DNA from: Deltaproteobacteria bacterium
GTDB taxonomy: Bacteria; Desulfobacterota; Binatia; HRBIN30; CADEER01
Reading direction: 5' to 3'
Assembly: GCA_029262455.1 (NCBI GenBank)
Contig: JAJCZJ010000064.1
Span: 1 to 50,110, forward strand
DNA length: 50,110 nt
Part shown: positions 17,098 to 26,409 of the stretch, piece after piece
Position numbering within the stretch: position 1 is the stretch's first letter
Layout of the letters: the number at the start of each line of letters is the position of its first letter
Position numbers and translations under genes: made by a program
Notes under the pieces: model-generated
Database searches by the model: none
What the model saw: only the letters and a program-made list of their open reading frames with translations
Told to the model about the DNA's origin: nothing

Positions 17098-18840
17098 ATG
17101 GGCAAGGGGCGGCGGAAACGGGCGACGGCGGCGAGTGTCGCTGTCGAGAGTGCCCCTGAGGCCCCACCTTGGCGCATTTCCCTGCTTGTTGGAGTCGGGG
17201 TTCTCGCATTTCTTGTCTACGCCAACTCGCTTGGCAACGGGTTCGTTTGGGATGATCCGATCATTCTCGAGAGGCAGCTCGTCGTCTTCAATTCTCTTTC
17301 AGATGTGCTGATCACGCCGCGCGGAATTCCCAACTACAGCCCGGATTACTATCGACCGACGACGACTCTCAGTTATTTGATTGATCGTTCCTTTGGAGGC
17401 GATGAGCCGTTCGTGTTCCACTTGTCGGTCGTGCTGGCCCATTGTGCTGCGTCGGTTCTGGTTGCGCTGCTGGGCGCCCAGCTGCTCGGCTGGGGTGCCT
17501 CGGCTTGGATTGCGGGTTGCGTCGCCGGCGCGCTGTTTGCTGTGCATCCGGTTCACACGGAGTCTGTTGCCTGGGCGGCTGGCCGCTCCGATGTACTAGC
17601 GACGGTCTTCGTGCTGGCGGCGCTGCTGCTAATCGGGGCGCGGCGAATGTCGCCGCGACTCATCGTCCTGTCGGGTTTGGCTGCTTTTGCGGCACTCGGT
17701 GCCAAGGAGGTCGCGCTCGGGTTGTATCCCCTGGCAGTCGTGCGTGACGTGTTGGACCCAAAGCGCAAAGTCGACGGTCGAGTGCGCGAGTACGCGGGCC
17801 TCTTGGTTGCGCTCGTTACGTACTTCTTGTTGCGCTGGGTGACGATCGGCGAAGTGATCGGACAACAACCGGGCGAAGCCTCCGCGGCCTCGGCTCTTCC
17901 TTCGGTCTTCTGGGCCTTGGGCGGCTATGTGCGCGAGCTGCTTTGGCCGTTGCCGCTCAACGCTTACATCGATGTCGTGCCGAGTGGTGTGTTGCCGGTG
18001 TTGGCGATCATCGCCCTCCTTGCGGGGGGGCTTTGGTCGATCCTGCGGCTAGGCAGAGGCGAGTGGTGGTGGCTCTTCTCATCGCTTTGGGTCTTGGTCG
18101 CTTTGTTTCCCTCGCTGGCGATCCTTTGGAAGATCCCAGAGGTGCCGATGGCTGAGCGGTACCTGTATTTGCCGTCGGTCGGCTTCTGCCTGGCGGTCTC
18201 GTTTGGCGCTTGCCACTGGGCGGGTGGTTCCACTCGGAAACTGGCGGCGGTGGTCGTGCCGCTGTTGTTGCTTGCTGGCATTGTGACATTGCAACGCAAT
18301 CCGGTGTGGCGCGACGACATTCGGTTGTGGGAAGCGACCAAGGAAGAGGTGGTGGTCTCCGGAATGGCCTGGCGAAGCCTCGGCGCGGCTTACTTGAACG
18401 CGGGGAGGGATGAAGACGCGCGTATCGCTTTGGAGCGGGCGTTGACGTTCCAGAACCCTCCCTTGGGGCTGCAGGGAATCTACTCGAATCTCGGGACGAT
18501 CGAGATGCGCACGAAGAACTTTGCCGGCGCGCGTGATCTTTATGCGAAGGCTTTGGTGTCGAACCCGAACGCGGCAGATTCCTTGTTCAATCTCGGATTG
18601 AGTATCTTCTACGGTGGGGAACAATCGGCGGCGGCAGCGGAGAGCGCCTTGCCGCACTTCTTGCGCGCTGCCGAGCTGAGTCCGTACGATCCCGATATTG
18701 ACGCGGTTCTCGGTCAGATTTACGCGATTCGAGGCGAAAGCGACAACGCGCGTCGATTCTTGCAAGCCGCGCTCGACAAGGGGCTGCGGCGCGAGACACG
18801 CGTAGGCATCGAGCGACTCCTGGCTGGGCTCGAAAACTGA
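17098..18840 (+). CDS. TMTC-like polytopic membrane protein with C-terminal TPRs (putative GT-C glycosyltransferase)
   Basis: 580 aa. The N-terminal 390 residues hold about ten hydrophobic segments. The first periplasmic loop has YANSLGNGFVWDDPIIL with an acidic DD pair, then YYRPTTTLSYLIDRSFGG and later HPVHTESVAWAAGRSDVLA. These blocks are characteristic of the TMTC/DUF1736-type proteins, which in animals are O-mannosyltransferases of the GT-C fold. Residues about 400-575 form TPR-like helices (AWRSLGAAYLNAGRDEDARIALERAL and the next repeats). Donor and acceptor in bacteria are not known. It starts 36 bases after the M16 pair on the same strand; cotranscription is possible but no functional link is evident. 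Confidence 0.8.
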   Translation: MGKGRRKRATAASVAVESAPEAPPWRISLLVGVGVLAFLVYANSLGNGFVWDDPIILERQLVVFNSLSDVLITPRGIPNYSPDYYRPTTTLSYLIDRSFGGDEPFVFHLSVVLAHCAASVLVALLGAQLLGWGASAWIAGCVAGALFAVHPVHTESVAWAAGRSDVLATVFVLAALLLIGARRMSPRLIVLSGLAAFAALGAKEVALGLYPLAVVRDVLDPKRKVDGRVREYAGLLVALVTYFLLRWVTIGEVIGQQPGEASAASALPSVFWALGGYVRELLWPLPLNAYIDVVPSGVLPVLAIIALLAGGLWSILRLGRGEWWWLFSSLWVLVALFPSLAILWKIPEVPMAERYLYLPSVGFCLAVSFGACHWAGGSTRKLAAVVVPLLLLAGIVTLQRNPVWRDDIRLWEATKEEVVVSGMAWRSLGAAYLNAGRDEDARIALERALTFQNPPLGLQGIYSNLGTIEMRTKNFAGARDLYAKALVSNPNAADSLFNLGLSIFYGGEQSAAAAESALPHFLRAAELSPYDPDIDAVLGQIYAIRGESDNARRFLQAALDKGLRRETRVGIERLLAGLEN

Positions 18841-18841
18841 G

Positions 18842-19246
18842 TTACTTTTTGCCGATGGACTGGCCGTGCGAGAACTCGACCAGGTTGCCGTCGGGATCGC
18901 GTACCATGCAGTAGTAGCCGACCACCGGGCCGCCGTCGGTCGGTGGCTCGGCCAGAACCCCTGCGTCTCTTGCGCGAAGGGCGATCGCATCTACGTCTTT
19001 CGGCTGCGCTACGTCGTAGCCCAGATGATCAGCGAAGTGGGGCTTTGTGATGGGGCCGAGGGTAGAGGACTCGATAAATACCAAGACGAAGTCATCGTCG
19101 ATTCCGTGTTCGCCCAGCCAAACGACACGGACCCCGTCGTCCTCGCGCTGGTGAACTACGCACAACCCGGCGAGGTCGCGGTAGAAGGCTATTGTCGCGT
19201 CGATGTCGCGACATGGCCGTGCGACGTGTGTCAGCGCCGGTTTCAT
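18842..19246 (-). CDS. Glyoxalase/VOC-superfamily protein
   Basis: 134 aa. A vicinal-oxygen-chelate fold with two beta-alpha-beta-beta-beta halves: THVARPCRDIDATIAFYRDLAGLCVV at the N-terminus and YYCMVRDPDGNLVEFSHG at the C-terminus, the usual metal-ligand end (Glu in NLVEF). His7 in the first strand and His80-type residues could be the other ligands. It resembles lactoylglutathione lyase-like and dioxygenase-like members; the substrate cannot be told. The ATG overlaps the TGA of the DUF4149-like gene upstream (ATGA at 19243-19246), so the two are translationally coupled. Confidence 0.85.
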   Translation of the reverse strand: MKPALTHVARPCRDIDATIAFYRDLAGLCVVHQREDDGVRVVWLGEHGIDDDFVLVFIESSTLGPITKPHFADHLGYDVAQPKDVDAIALRARDAGVLAEPPTDGGPVVGYYCMVRDPDGNLVEFSHGQSIGKK

Positions 19247-19668
19247 CGCGTTGTGACGGCGGCTACCGCGAGCACCAGCATGGCCAATACGGTTGTGTTG
19301 AGCATGACGGAAAAGCGGTGCAGTCTCTCGTCTACTGGGGGTGGCTTGTCCGTACCTGGGTGGGAAAGGCGGGGCAGGAGTAGCAGTTGCGCGATCACGG
19401 TACAGACCAATCCGACCACGACTGGAAATGCGAGACGGACGCGTTCGCCCAATGGAAAGGCTGGGTTGTACGGAGCCAGGGAAACCGTGCCCAGTGCGAC
19501 CAAGCCGCAGAATACTCCCGTCCAGTAGTAGCGTGGGAACAACGCATTGAGCAGCAGCCGGGCCTTGTCCTCGAGGCGGTCGTGTACGGTAGGCAGGATG
19601 ACGAAAGAAAAGCAGACGACGGTTCCAAGCCATATACCGATCGATGCCGTGAACAGGAACCGCCCCAT
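19243..19668 (-). CDS. DUF4149/TMEM205-like small membrane protein
   Basis: 141 aa with four hydrophobic segments (about residues 5-25, 50-70, 77-97 and 120-138). The pattern GIWLGTVVCFSFVILPTVHDRLEDKARLLLNALFPRYYWTG resembles the DUF4149 family. Function of the family is unknown. It is the third gene of a likely four-gene minus-strand operon: esterase, thiolase-like, this gene, glyoxalase. Its stop overlaps the glyoxalase start. Confidence 0.75.
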   Translation of the reverse strand: MGRFLFTASIGIWLGTVVCFSFVILPTVHDRLEDKARLLLNALFPRYYWTGVFCGLVALGTVSLAPYNPAFPLGERVRLAFPVVVGLVCTVIAQLLLLPRLSHPGTDKPPPVDERLHRFSVMLNTTVLAMLVLAVAAVTTR

Positions 19669-19716
19669 GGTGCCAATGTGTCACTCGCCACTGGGGGCGG
19701 CAAGTGAACGTGTCCT

Positions 19717-21189
19717 TTACGTTAGCTCGAGCTGCTGGGGGCCAGAAATTCGAACCCGTCGGCCGCACATTTCCTGCTGGGTCGCTGCCCGAGCCAACTC
19801 CTGGTCGCCTGTGGCGACGATCGTTCTGCGACCGTCCTCCAAGTCTACGAGCGCGACGAGCACGCCCTCGGCGCTTGGATAGAGAACGGTGTACGTCCTC
19901 ACGGTGGCGTCGCCCGTGGCGTCGTCGACGAGCTCGACTGCAGGGGAGGCTGCTTCGGTGGCGTCGCTGACGTCGGCAAAGTGAAACTCCTGGGCTGGTG
20001 GTTCGGTTGACCAGAGGCTCACGCCTTGTTTCGTCAAGACACCACTCACGGCAGTGACGACCCCACTGTTACCTCGATCAGCGCGCAGGATGTCCGACAT
20101 TTTCGCGAGCGCTTGGAACGAAAAGTTGTTCAGCGGACCGCCGGCATAGGCCATCCCGCCGGTGACTGTGACGGTGCGATCCGGTGCGATACCCATTTCG
20201 CGCATCTGCACTCGCACCGCTGATGGGAAACAGCTGTATAGCTCCAGATACTTGGCCGAGGCGATCGCAGTGCCGGTGTGACGTTGAACTTCGCCTGCTG
20301 CCTTTGCGAAACCGGCACAGCGGTGTGGATCGCGGCGTCGACTGAGGGCGAGCATTAGATTCGAATCAACGACTGCGTGCGGGAACAGCCATCGGTCCTC
20401 AGCAATACCAAGCTGGCGGGCGATGCCGACCGAAGTGAAGATGAAGCCGGCCGCCTGATCGACGTTCCATTGCGAGGTGTGCAGCCGCGTGTAGGGAAAC
20501 GCCAACATCCGATTTCCGGCGCCGCCGCGAATCGTCTCGGCGTCGTATCCCTCACGGTTCCAAGCATTTTCGTTGGCCGCTGCGACAGCGCTGAAGCGAG
20601 CCATGAGTTCGGCGACTTGATTGCGATGCTCGTCGACGGATATCCCGTCGTCGGCGCGCAGCGCGTTCTCGATCATGCTGTACTGGTTCACGGGCATGGC
20701 GAGCCCGCGCGCCACTTCGAGGTCGTCGAGTACGTCGGTGGCGGGCCGCAGAACCTCGTCTGGTCTCACGTTTTCTTCTTGTGCGGCGTATGACTCTTGG
20801 GCCCCTCGTTTGCCGGCGCAGCGCGATCGGTAGCGCGCCTCACCTCCGGTCACGAGCACGATGTCGGAACTTCCGTTGGCGATATCGCGTGCGGCGCGGC
20901 CAAAGAAAGTTGTCTGCAGAACTCCGATCTCTCCAACCTCAGTGCGCGCATTGTTTGCACCGAAGCGCTCGGCGATCATCCGGCACGGATCCGGATACGA
21001 CCAGAATCCCCGCGGCGCTCGGATCGAAGTAGCACGCTCGAGCAGGCCGCGGTGACCCGCGTCCTCGGCCGCCGCTTTGAGTGCGTCGATCATCAGCTCG
21101 AGCGGTTCCCTTGCTAGGCTTGGATCTTCTTCGCGCTGCTGAACCGCGGCAGCGCCGACGAGAATGGGTGTGCGTTCTGGGGCGTCCAT
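19717..21189 (-). CDS. Thiolase-like protein (TLP1-type), classical catalytic residues absent
   Basis: 490 aa from the ATG at 21189 (MDAPERTPILVGAAAVQQRE). The thiolase fold is clear, for example DIANGSSDIVLVTGGEARY and TVTGGMAYAGGPLNN. The nucleophilic cysteine region reads VLQTTFFGRAA instead of VCxSGLQA. The NEAF position reads YSCFPSAVR, the GHP position reads AGGP, and the CxG loop reads AVSGVLTKQG. The last 80 residues form the extra C-terminal domain seen in type-1 thiolase-like proteins. It therefore probably does not catalyse classical thiolysis; it may bind acyl-CoA or act in an unknown acyl transfer. It lies 34 bases after the esterase gene on the same strand. Confidence 0.85.
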   Translation of the reverse strand: MDAPERTPILVGAAAVQQREEDPSLAREPLELMIDALKAAAEDAGHRGLLERATSIRAPRGFWSYPDPCRMIAERFGANNARTEVGEIGVLQTTFFGRAARDIANGSSDIVLVTGGEARYRSRCAGKRGAQESYAAQEENVRPDEVLRPATDVLDDLEVARGLAMPVNQYSMIENALRADDGISVDEHRNQVAELMARFSAVAAANENAWNREGYDAETIRGGAGNRMLAFPYTRLHTSQWNVDQAAGFIFTSVGIARQLGIAEDRWLFPHAVVDSNLMLALSRRRDPHRCAGFAKAAGEVQRHTGTAIASAKYLELYSCFPSAVRVQMREMGIAPDRTVTVTGGMAYAGGPLNNFSFQALAKMSDILRADRGNSGVVTAVSGVLTKQGVSLWSTEPPAQEFHFADVSDATEAASPAVELVDDATGDATVRTYTVLYPSAEGVLVALVDLEDGRRTIVATGDQELARAATQQEMCGRRVRISGPQQLELT

Positions 21190-21223
21190 ACCTTGGCTTG
21201 CGTATCTGGGGTGCCCGAGCTGG

Positions 21224-23047
21224 TCAATTGGCGGGGGCAATCCTTTTGCATCCCAATTCCCGATATGTCCTTTCGTCGATTTCCTGGCTCCATTGCAGCA
21301 TCGTGTCATAGACCACACATCGGCGATCGAGACTTTCGAGGCGCTGGTCGGTCTTGAGATCGGAAAAGACCTGCAGGCGCGAGGGGAGGTCTTGGCCGCC
21401 GCGGATGCCGCCGCCCGCATCCGTATCGAGGATCTGAATGCGTCCGGCCCCGTCAGCGCTCCACGGATTCCACAACGGAAGGGTGCCGTCGGACCCACGG
21501 TCCGGCTTGCCGGTTCTGGCAAAGTTCGCCCAATACGACATCATCGCGCGAGAAAGAGCCTTGCGGCCGGGTTCGTTCTGTTTGCTGAATATCACGTTAC
21601 CTTGCGGGCCGAGCTCGAAGTGGCCGAAGACGAACGGGATCTCGAGTCCGTGGGCGGCACCGAGAATCATCGACAAATCGGATCCGAGGATCGACGGTTC
21701 TTCGTCCCAGTCCCAGCGGTAGGCGTAGGTCGGCGCCCCCGCTTTCAGGCGGGCGTTTGCCGGCTCAACGACGCCGCGCACTGCCCACAGGCGTGACATC
21801 GAGTCGGCGGTAGCCATGTATAGACCGGTGTCGCGAACGCGCGGAAGGATCCCGAACCAGCGCTTCGTCCAAGCCGGGTCGGCGAAGAGAAAGATCTTTT
21901 GTTCGTCCTTGTTGGTGCCCAAAATGGCCGGGACATTAGACGACGTTGCCCTGGAAAGGTTGGTAACGGCGTCGCCCGCCGCGATCACGACACCGTCGCC
22001 GAAGACGTTTGGTACGTCGATCAATCCTTGCTCCGGGCTCGCTTGGTACTCGCGGAGCAGCTCGCCGGCGCTCTTTGCGCGTAGATAGTTCGCGAGCGTC
22101 GATTCGTCGAGAGAGTCGATGTAGCGAATCGCTGACTGACGGTCGGCAGCGTGTCCGTCGCGCTGGGCCAATCGCAGCAGAATCTCACCGGAGCTGTTCG
22201 CGTGGCCGGCGACTGCGTCGGTGGTGAGGTTGCGAGCCTCTTGTCTTGGGCGAATCGACGCACCGCCGCTCTGCGCGATGGCGCCGTGGAAGAGACCCTG
22301 CGCCGCAGGTGAGATGAGCAGACTGATGACGTTTCGGGCGCCGGCCGACTCGCCGAAGATGGTTACGCGGTTGGGGTCGCCGCCGAAGGCGCCAATGTTC
22401 TCGCGAACCCATTCGAGGCCGCGGATCAGATCCAGTGTGCCGAAGTTGCCAGAGCGCTCCGCCGAACTCGCTTTTTGTTGCAGGGCTTCGTGGTGCAACC
22501 AGCCGAGAGGGCCCAAGCGGTACTGGGTGGTCACGACGATGACGTTCTCGGTCGCCGCCAAATTGCCGCCATCGTAGAAGCCTGTATGGCCGATGGTGTT
22601 ACCTCCACCATGGATCCAGAACATGACAGCCAGTGGTTCGGCCTGATCGATGGCGTCGGTCGGTGCGTAGACGTTCAAGTAGAGACAAGACTCGTCGCCG
22701 GTCACGGTTCCTGGGTCAACGTCGACGACGCCACCGAGGGGGCTGGCCAGTTGTGGGCAAGGCGGTGCAAATCGACTCGCCTCCAATTCTCCGGTCCAGG
22801 GCGCTGCCGGACGCGGAGCGCGCCAGCGTAGGTCTCCTGTTGGCTGCTGGGCAAAGGGGATGCCGAGCCAAGCGTGGTTGTCGTAGTGACCCTGAATCCC
22901 GACGACAGATCCCTGCGCCAAGGTGCGCCGCGAGCCTTGGGCGAGCTCGATCGGCGCGCGAACCGATGTGTCGCAGGCAGCGAACAGGAAGATTGGTATC
23001 AATGTGAGAAACAGCAACGCCTGCTCGCGTCCGATCGAATGGTTCAT
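21224..23047 (-). CDS. Type B carboxylesterase, predicted lipoprotein
   Basis: 607 aa from the ATG at 23047, which has a strong GGAGGAG Shine-Dalgarno; upstream in-frame codons were rejected. The N-terminus is a lipoprotein-like signal (FLTLIPIFLFAAC, lipid Cys25). The alpha/beta-hydrolase core has the oxyanion segment FWIHGGGN (residues 143-150), the nucleophile motif GESAG (232-236, Ser234), and a late GAAHGLEIPFVFG with the likely catalytic His. The family hydrolyses carboxylic esters of wide range. Anchoring in the cell envelope is inferred. It heads the minus-strand operon with the thiolase-like, DUF4149 and glyoxalase genes. Confidence 0.9.
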   Translation of the reverse strand: MNHSIGREQALLFLTLIPIFLFAACDTSVRAPIELAQGSRRTLAQGSVVGIQGHYDNHAWLGIPFAQQPTGDLRWRAPRPAAPWTGELEASRFAPPCPQLASPLGGVVDVDPGTVTGDESCLYLNVYAPTDAIDQAEPLAVMFWIHGGGNTIGHTGFYDGGNLAATENVIVVTTQYRLGPLGWLHHEALQQKASSAERSGNFGTLDLIRGLEWVRENIGAFGGDPNRVTIFGESAGARNVISLLISPAAQGLFHGAIAQSGGASIRPRQEARNLTTDAVAGHANSSGEILLRLAQRDGHAADRQSAIRYIDSLDESTLANYLRAKSAGELLREYQASPEQGLIDVPNVFGDGVVIAAGDAVTNLSRATSSNVPAILGTNKDEQKIFLFADPAWTKRWFGILPRVRDTGLYMATADSMSRLWAVRGVVEPANARLKAGAPTYAYRWDWDEEPSILGSDLSMILGAAHGLEIPFVFGHFELGPQGNVIFSKQNEPGRKALSRAMMSYWANFARTGKPDRGSDGTLPLWNPWSADGAGRIQILDTDAGGGIRGGQDLPSRLQVFSDLKTDQRLESLDRRCVVYDTMLQWSQEIDERTYRELGCKRIAPAN

Positions 23048-23233
23048 TCGGTACTCCTCCCGCAACTTGATTGGCGAACATCGAACGACGGGGACGTTTG
23101 CGCAAGCGATTCGGCTTTCGATTCTACGGCGTTGGAAACGCGGGCTATCTACCTGGTCTCAACCGGCTGCTGACTAGACCGCCGCCTTCATCCGTCGTAG
23201 TGTCCGCGCTTCTGAGGACGGGAGGGTTGTCAC

Positions 23234-24028
23234 GTGCGACTTCGTTGGAGTGTGATTGGAATTTGTTTGCTGTGGGCTCTGTCTGGGTGCTCTGTTTTGC
23301 AGAACCTGAGCGGTGGTGGAGGGGACGCTCTGCGGGTCGGCACGTCGGGCACCTATCCTCCGTTTACGTTCCGTGAGACAGCTACGACGAAGGGCATTGA
23401 GATCGATTTTGCCAGGGCGATCGCAAAGGAGTTGGGAAGACCCGTCAAGATCGTCGTCGTCCCGTTTCCCGACCTCATCGGCGAGCTGAACGCAGGGCGG
23501 ATCGATGTGATCATGACGGGGATGTCGGTGACGAAGGAACGCTCGGCGCTCGTAAGTTTCGCGACCCCTTATCTCGAGGTCGGCCAGATGGCTCTGGTGC
23601 GGATGCAGGACGATAGCCGACTCGAGGGGACTTCTTGGCGCTCGCAAAAAGGGGTGCGTGTCGGATTCGAACGCGCAACGACCGGAGCGGCGTACGTCAA
23701 GGAGAAGTTGCGCAAGGTTCAGCCTGTCGAGTTTTCGAACAAGGCGGATGCGTTGACTGCTTTGCGGTCCGGAAAGATCGACGTCCTGGTGCATGATGCG
23801 CCGTTTGTATGGCGCACGGTCGGGTCGCCGCAGGCGCCGGATCAGGAGCTGTCCGGGCGCTTCACGTTGTTGACCGACGAAAAGATCGCCTGGGCCGTTC
23901 GCAAAGGGGACTTCGATCTACTGGTGAGTCTCAACGGCGTCCTGAGTCGCTGGAGAAACACCGGCGAGACGACGGCCGTCCTCGACCGCTGGATCAAAGT
24001 GCGGCGAATCTCGCGACCGATTCCGTAG
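23234..24028 (+). CDS. Solute-binding lipoprotein, family 3 (amino-acid-type)
   Basis: 264 aa with a GTG start behind ACGGGAGGGTTGTCAC. The lipobox LSGC (Cys19) follows a short hydrophobic signal. The SBP family 3 fold is shown by LRVGTSGTYPPFTFRE, GIEIDFARAIAKELG, LNAGRIDVIMTGMSVTKERS, FATPYLEVGQMAL and the late ALRSGKIDVLVHDAPFV. These proteins bind polar amino acids or related ligands outside the inner membrane for ABC import. No permease or ATPase lies nearby, so it may be an orphan receptor or use a distant transporter. It is divergent from the esterase operon across a 186-base gap. Confidence 0.9.
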   Translation: MRLRWSVIGICLLWALSGCSVLQNLSGGGGDALRVGTSGTYPPFTFRETATTKGIEIDFARAIAKELGRPVKIVVVPFPDLIGELNAGRIDVIMTGMSVTKERSALVSFATPYLEVGQMALVRMQDDSRLEGTSWRSQKGVRVGFERATTGAAYVKEKLRKVQPVEFSNKADALTALRSGKIDVLVHDAPFVWRTVGSPQAPDQELSGRFTLLTDEKIAWAVRKGDFDLLVSLNGVLSRWRNTGETTAVLDRWIKVRRISRPIP

Positions 24029-24076
24029 TTCACCAGCGCCTGGAAGCTGGCCGCGAATTGTGGGCGGAACCGACCG

Positions 24077-26320
24077 CTATGCCGCGGCGCTGACCTCGAC
24101 CGGGATGCCGTTGACGATGGCGTTGCCGGAGGGGACGTCAACCATCGCGCCCGGCGCCAGCAAGTTGTTGTTGACCCCGGCGTGACGAGCTGCGACCGAC
24201 ATCTTGGTCCCCTCGCGATCGTGCCCCCAGCCGTGCGGAAGACTGACGACCCCTTGCATCATTTCGTCCGAAACCTCGACCGGCACGCGTAGCTGGCCTG
24301 CTTCGGATCGAACCATTGCTAGGGCACCGTCGGCCAGGCCGGCGCTTGCGGCGTCGTCTGGGTGAATCAACAGAGTGCAGCGGTCGCGCCCGCGCACCAA
24401 ACGCTCGACGTTGTGCATCCACGAATTGTTGGAGCGCAGATGGCGCCGACTCACCAGGAGGAGGCCGCTGTTCTTGCGCTCGAGGCGCTGTTGCAAGCGG
24501 TTGAGGTCTGCGGTGATGTGCTTCGGAGTGACCTCGATCTTGCCGGACGGGGTTTGCAGCAGGTCCGGAAGGCGAGGTTCGAGTGGTCCGTAGTCGATCC
24601 CGTGCGTTTGGGTCTTCAGCTTGTCGAGGTTGAGCCCGTCGGCGTCCTGACCGTATCCGTCTCCGTACGGTCCGATCCGGATCATGAAGTCGGTCATCCG
24701 ATCCGGGCCGCAGCCGTCGGTCGCGGCGGCGATTTGCGAGGAGTCGCGACCGTAGATGGAACACTTCGGTTCGGTTGTGAGCGCACCGACCAACCCCTCG
24801 AAGAACAGATTGTCGAGTACTTTGATATCCACCTCGGCGGCTTTTTGGCCGCCGACGATGCCCGCGAGCTTTAGCAGGATCTCCCACTCTGCGGGGCGAT
24901 CATCGCCGATCGGAAACACGGCGGGCGAGTAGTGCGCAGCGTTGCGTGTCGCCCAGTTCCAGATCAGGTCGCCGCAGTGCGGTTGCTCGAGCGGTGAGAC
25001 GCCGGGCAGAATGACATGGGCGTGCCGCGTCGTCTCGTTGAGGTAGTTGTCGAGACTTATCATACACGCCAGTTCCGGAAGCGCAGTCTCCAGCTTGCCC
25101 GCGTCGGGCGCGCTGATGGCAGGGTTGCCGGCGATTGTGATCAGCGCTTTGATCTGTCCGGCGCCCGGGACCGCGATCTCCTCGGCCATGCACGAGACCG
25201 GGAACTGCCCCAAGATCTCGGGTGCGCCGCGCACGCGGCTCCTGAACCGTCCAAACTCGAAGCCTTCCGCGAACTCGGGTGGGCGCAGGCAGGCCAGGGA
25301 AGGTACGACTGGGTTTGAAAACATCGAGCCGCCGGGTCGATCGAGATTGCCGGTCAGGATGTTGATGACGTCGACCAACCAGGACGCGAGGGTGCCGAAC
25401 TCTTGGTTACACGTGCCGATGCGTCCGTAGACCACGGCCGGATCGGCGTCGGACAACTCTCTGGCCAGGCTGCGGATGGTGTCGGCCGGAATACCGGTCG
25501 TCGATGCGACGGTATCAGGGGTGAATGGCGCAGCCAACTCCCGCAAGTCTTCGATGCCGGTGATGAACTCGGACAGCCGGCCGGGTCTGACCCGATCCTC
25601 CGCGAACAAGACTTGAACCATTGCCATCAGGAGTGCCGCATCGGTGCCGGGTCGGATCGGGATCCACTCGTCGGCTTGGTCTGCGGTCGCGGTTCGACGT
25701 GGATCGACCACGACGACTTTGCCGCCGCGGCTGCTGATCGCGCCGAGTCGGCCCATGATGTCTGGGGCCGCAAGCAACGACCCCTGCGAAGCCGAGGGAT
25801 TTGCGCCGAGCATCAGTAGGTGCTGTGTGCGGTCGATATCTGGCACCGGGATGGTCCACATCCCGCCGTAGAGCAGGGCGCTGGAGACGTTTTTCGGCCA
25901 CTGGTCGACGGTACCGGCGGAGTACAGTTGGGTGATCCCGGAAAGGGGTACGAAGGCCCCGGCGTAGCGGGCCAGAGACATGTTGTGGGCCGTAGGATTG
26001 CCGATGTAGGCCGCCAGTGCGTCGATGCCGTGCTCTTGGATAACGGGGTGGAGGAGACGTTCGACCTCGGCGAACGCTTCATCCCAAGACGACTCCTTCC
26101 ATTCGTCGCCACGGCGAATCATGGGCGTTCGCAGGCGGTCCGGATCGTGGTGCAGGTCGCCGAGGGACGCTCCCTTGGGGCAGATGAAGCCCTTGCTCCA
26201 GACATCGGCCTTGTCGGGCCGGATGGATTCTACGTGGTCGTTCGCGACCGTGATCTCGAGACCGCACATCGCCTCGCAAAGCGAGCAAGTACGAATATGA
26301 AGGCCGTCGTTCGTTGTCAT
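24077..26320 (-). CDS. Molybdopterin-dependent oxidoreductase (FdhA/BisC-like), cytoplasmic
   Basis: 747 aa from ATG 26320 (MTTNDGLHIRTCSLCEAMCG); a GTG at 26329 is an alternative. The N-terminus has a [4Fe-4S] ligand set Cys12, Cys15, Cys19 and Cys47 (GFICPKG). There is no Tat signal, so it should act in the cytoplasm. MGD-binding segments include LMLGANPSASQGSLLAAPDIMG, VVVDPRRTATADQADEWIPIRPGTD and the C-terminal DDAASAGLADGALAMVRSEAGQL. Around the expected molybdenum ligand the sequence is YSAGTVDQWPKN (133-144), without Cys or selenocysteine, unlike formate dehydrogenases. Substrate is unknown. The gene upstream on the same strand is a DsbA/HCCA-isomerase-like protein. Confidence 0.88.
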   Translation of the reverse strand: MTTNDGLHIRTCSLCEAMCGLEITVANDHVESIRPDKADVWSKGFICPKGASLGDLHHDPDRLRTPMIRRGDEWKESSWDEAFAEVERLLHPVIQEHGIDALAAYIGNPTAHNMSLARYAGAFVPLSGITQLYSAGTVDQWPKNVSSALLYGGMWTIPVPDIDRTQHLLMLGANPSASQGSLLAAPDIMGRLGAISSRGGKVVVVDPRRTATADQADEWIPIRPGTDAALLMAMVQVLFAEDRVRPGRLSEFITGIEDLRELAAPFTPDTVASTTGIPADTIRSLARELSDADPAVVYGRIGTCNQEFGTLASWLVDVINILTGNLDRPGGSMFSNPVVPSLACLRPPEFAEGFEFGRFRSRVRGAPEILGQFPVSCMAEEIAVPGAGQIKALITIAGNPAISAPDAGKLETALPELACMISLDNYLNETTRHAHVILPGVSPLEQPHCGDLIWNWATRNAAHYSPAVFPIGDDRPAEWEILLKLAGIVGGQKAAEVDIKVLDNLFFEGLVGALTTEPKCSIYGRDSSQIAAATDGCGPDRMTDFMIRIGPYGDGYGQDADGLNLDKLKTQTHGIDYGPLEPRLPDLLQTPSGKIEVTPKHITADLNRLQQRLERKNSGLLLVSRRHLRSNNSWMHNVERLVRGRDRCTLLIHPDDAASAGLADGALAMVRSEAGQLRVPVEVSDEMMQGVVSLPHGWGHDREGTKMSVAARHAGVNNNLLAPGAMVDVPSGNAIVNGIPVEVSAAA

Positions 26321-26409
26321 GAAGCACACCCCTGGTGGATCGAATCGGCACGATAGTCGTCCGGCCGATGCCCTTCAACGATCGCGGAGCATCGATCGTT
26401 TCGGCGAAC

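Noticed and set aside
24029-24076. CCAGC/GCTGG dyad between the convergent solute-binding and molybdoenzyme genes as a bidirectional terminator
   Set aside because: Only 5 bp of stem with no T-run on either strand; too weak to support.
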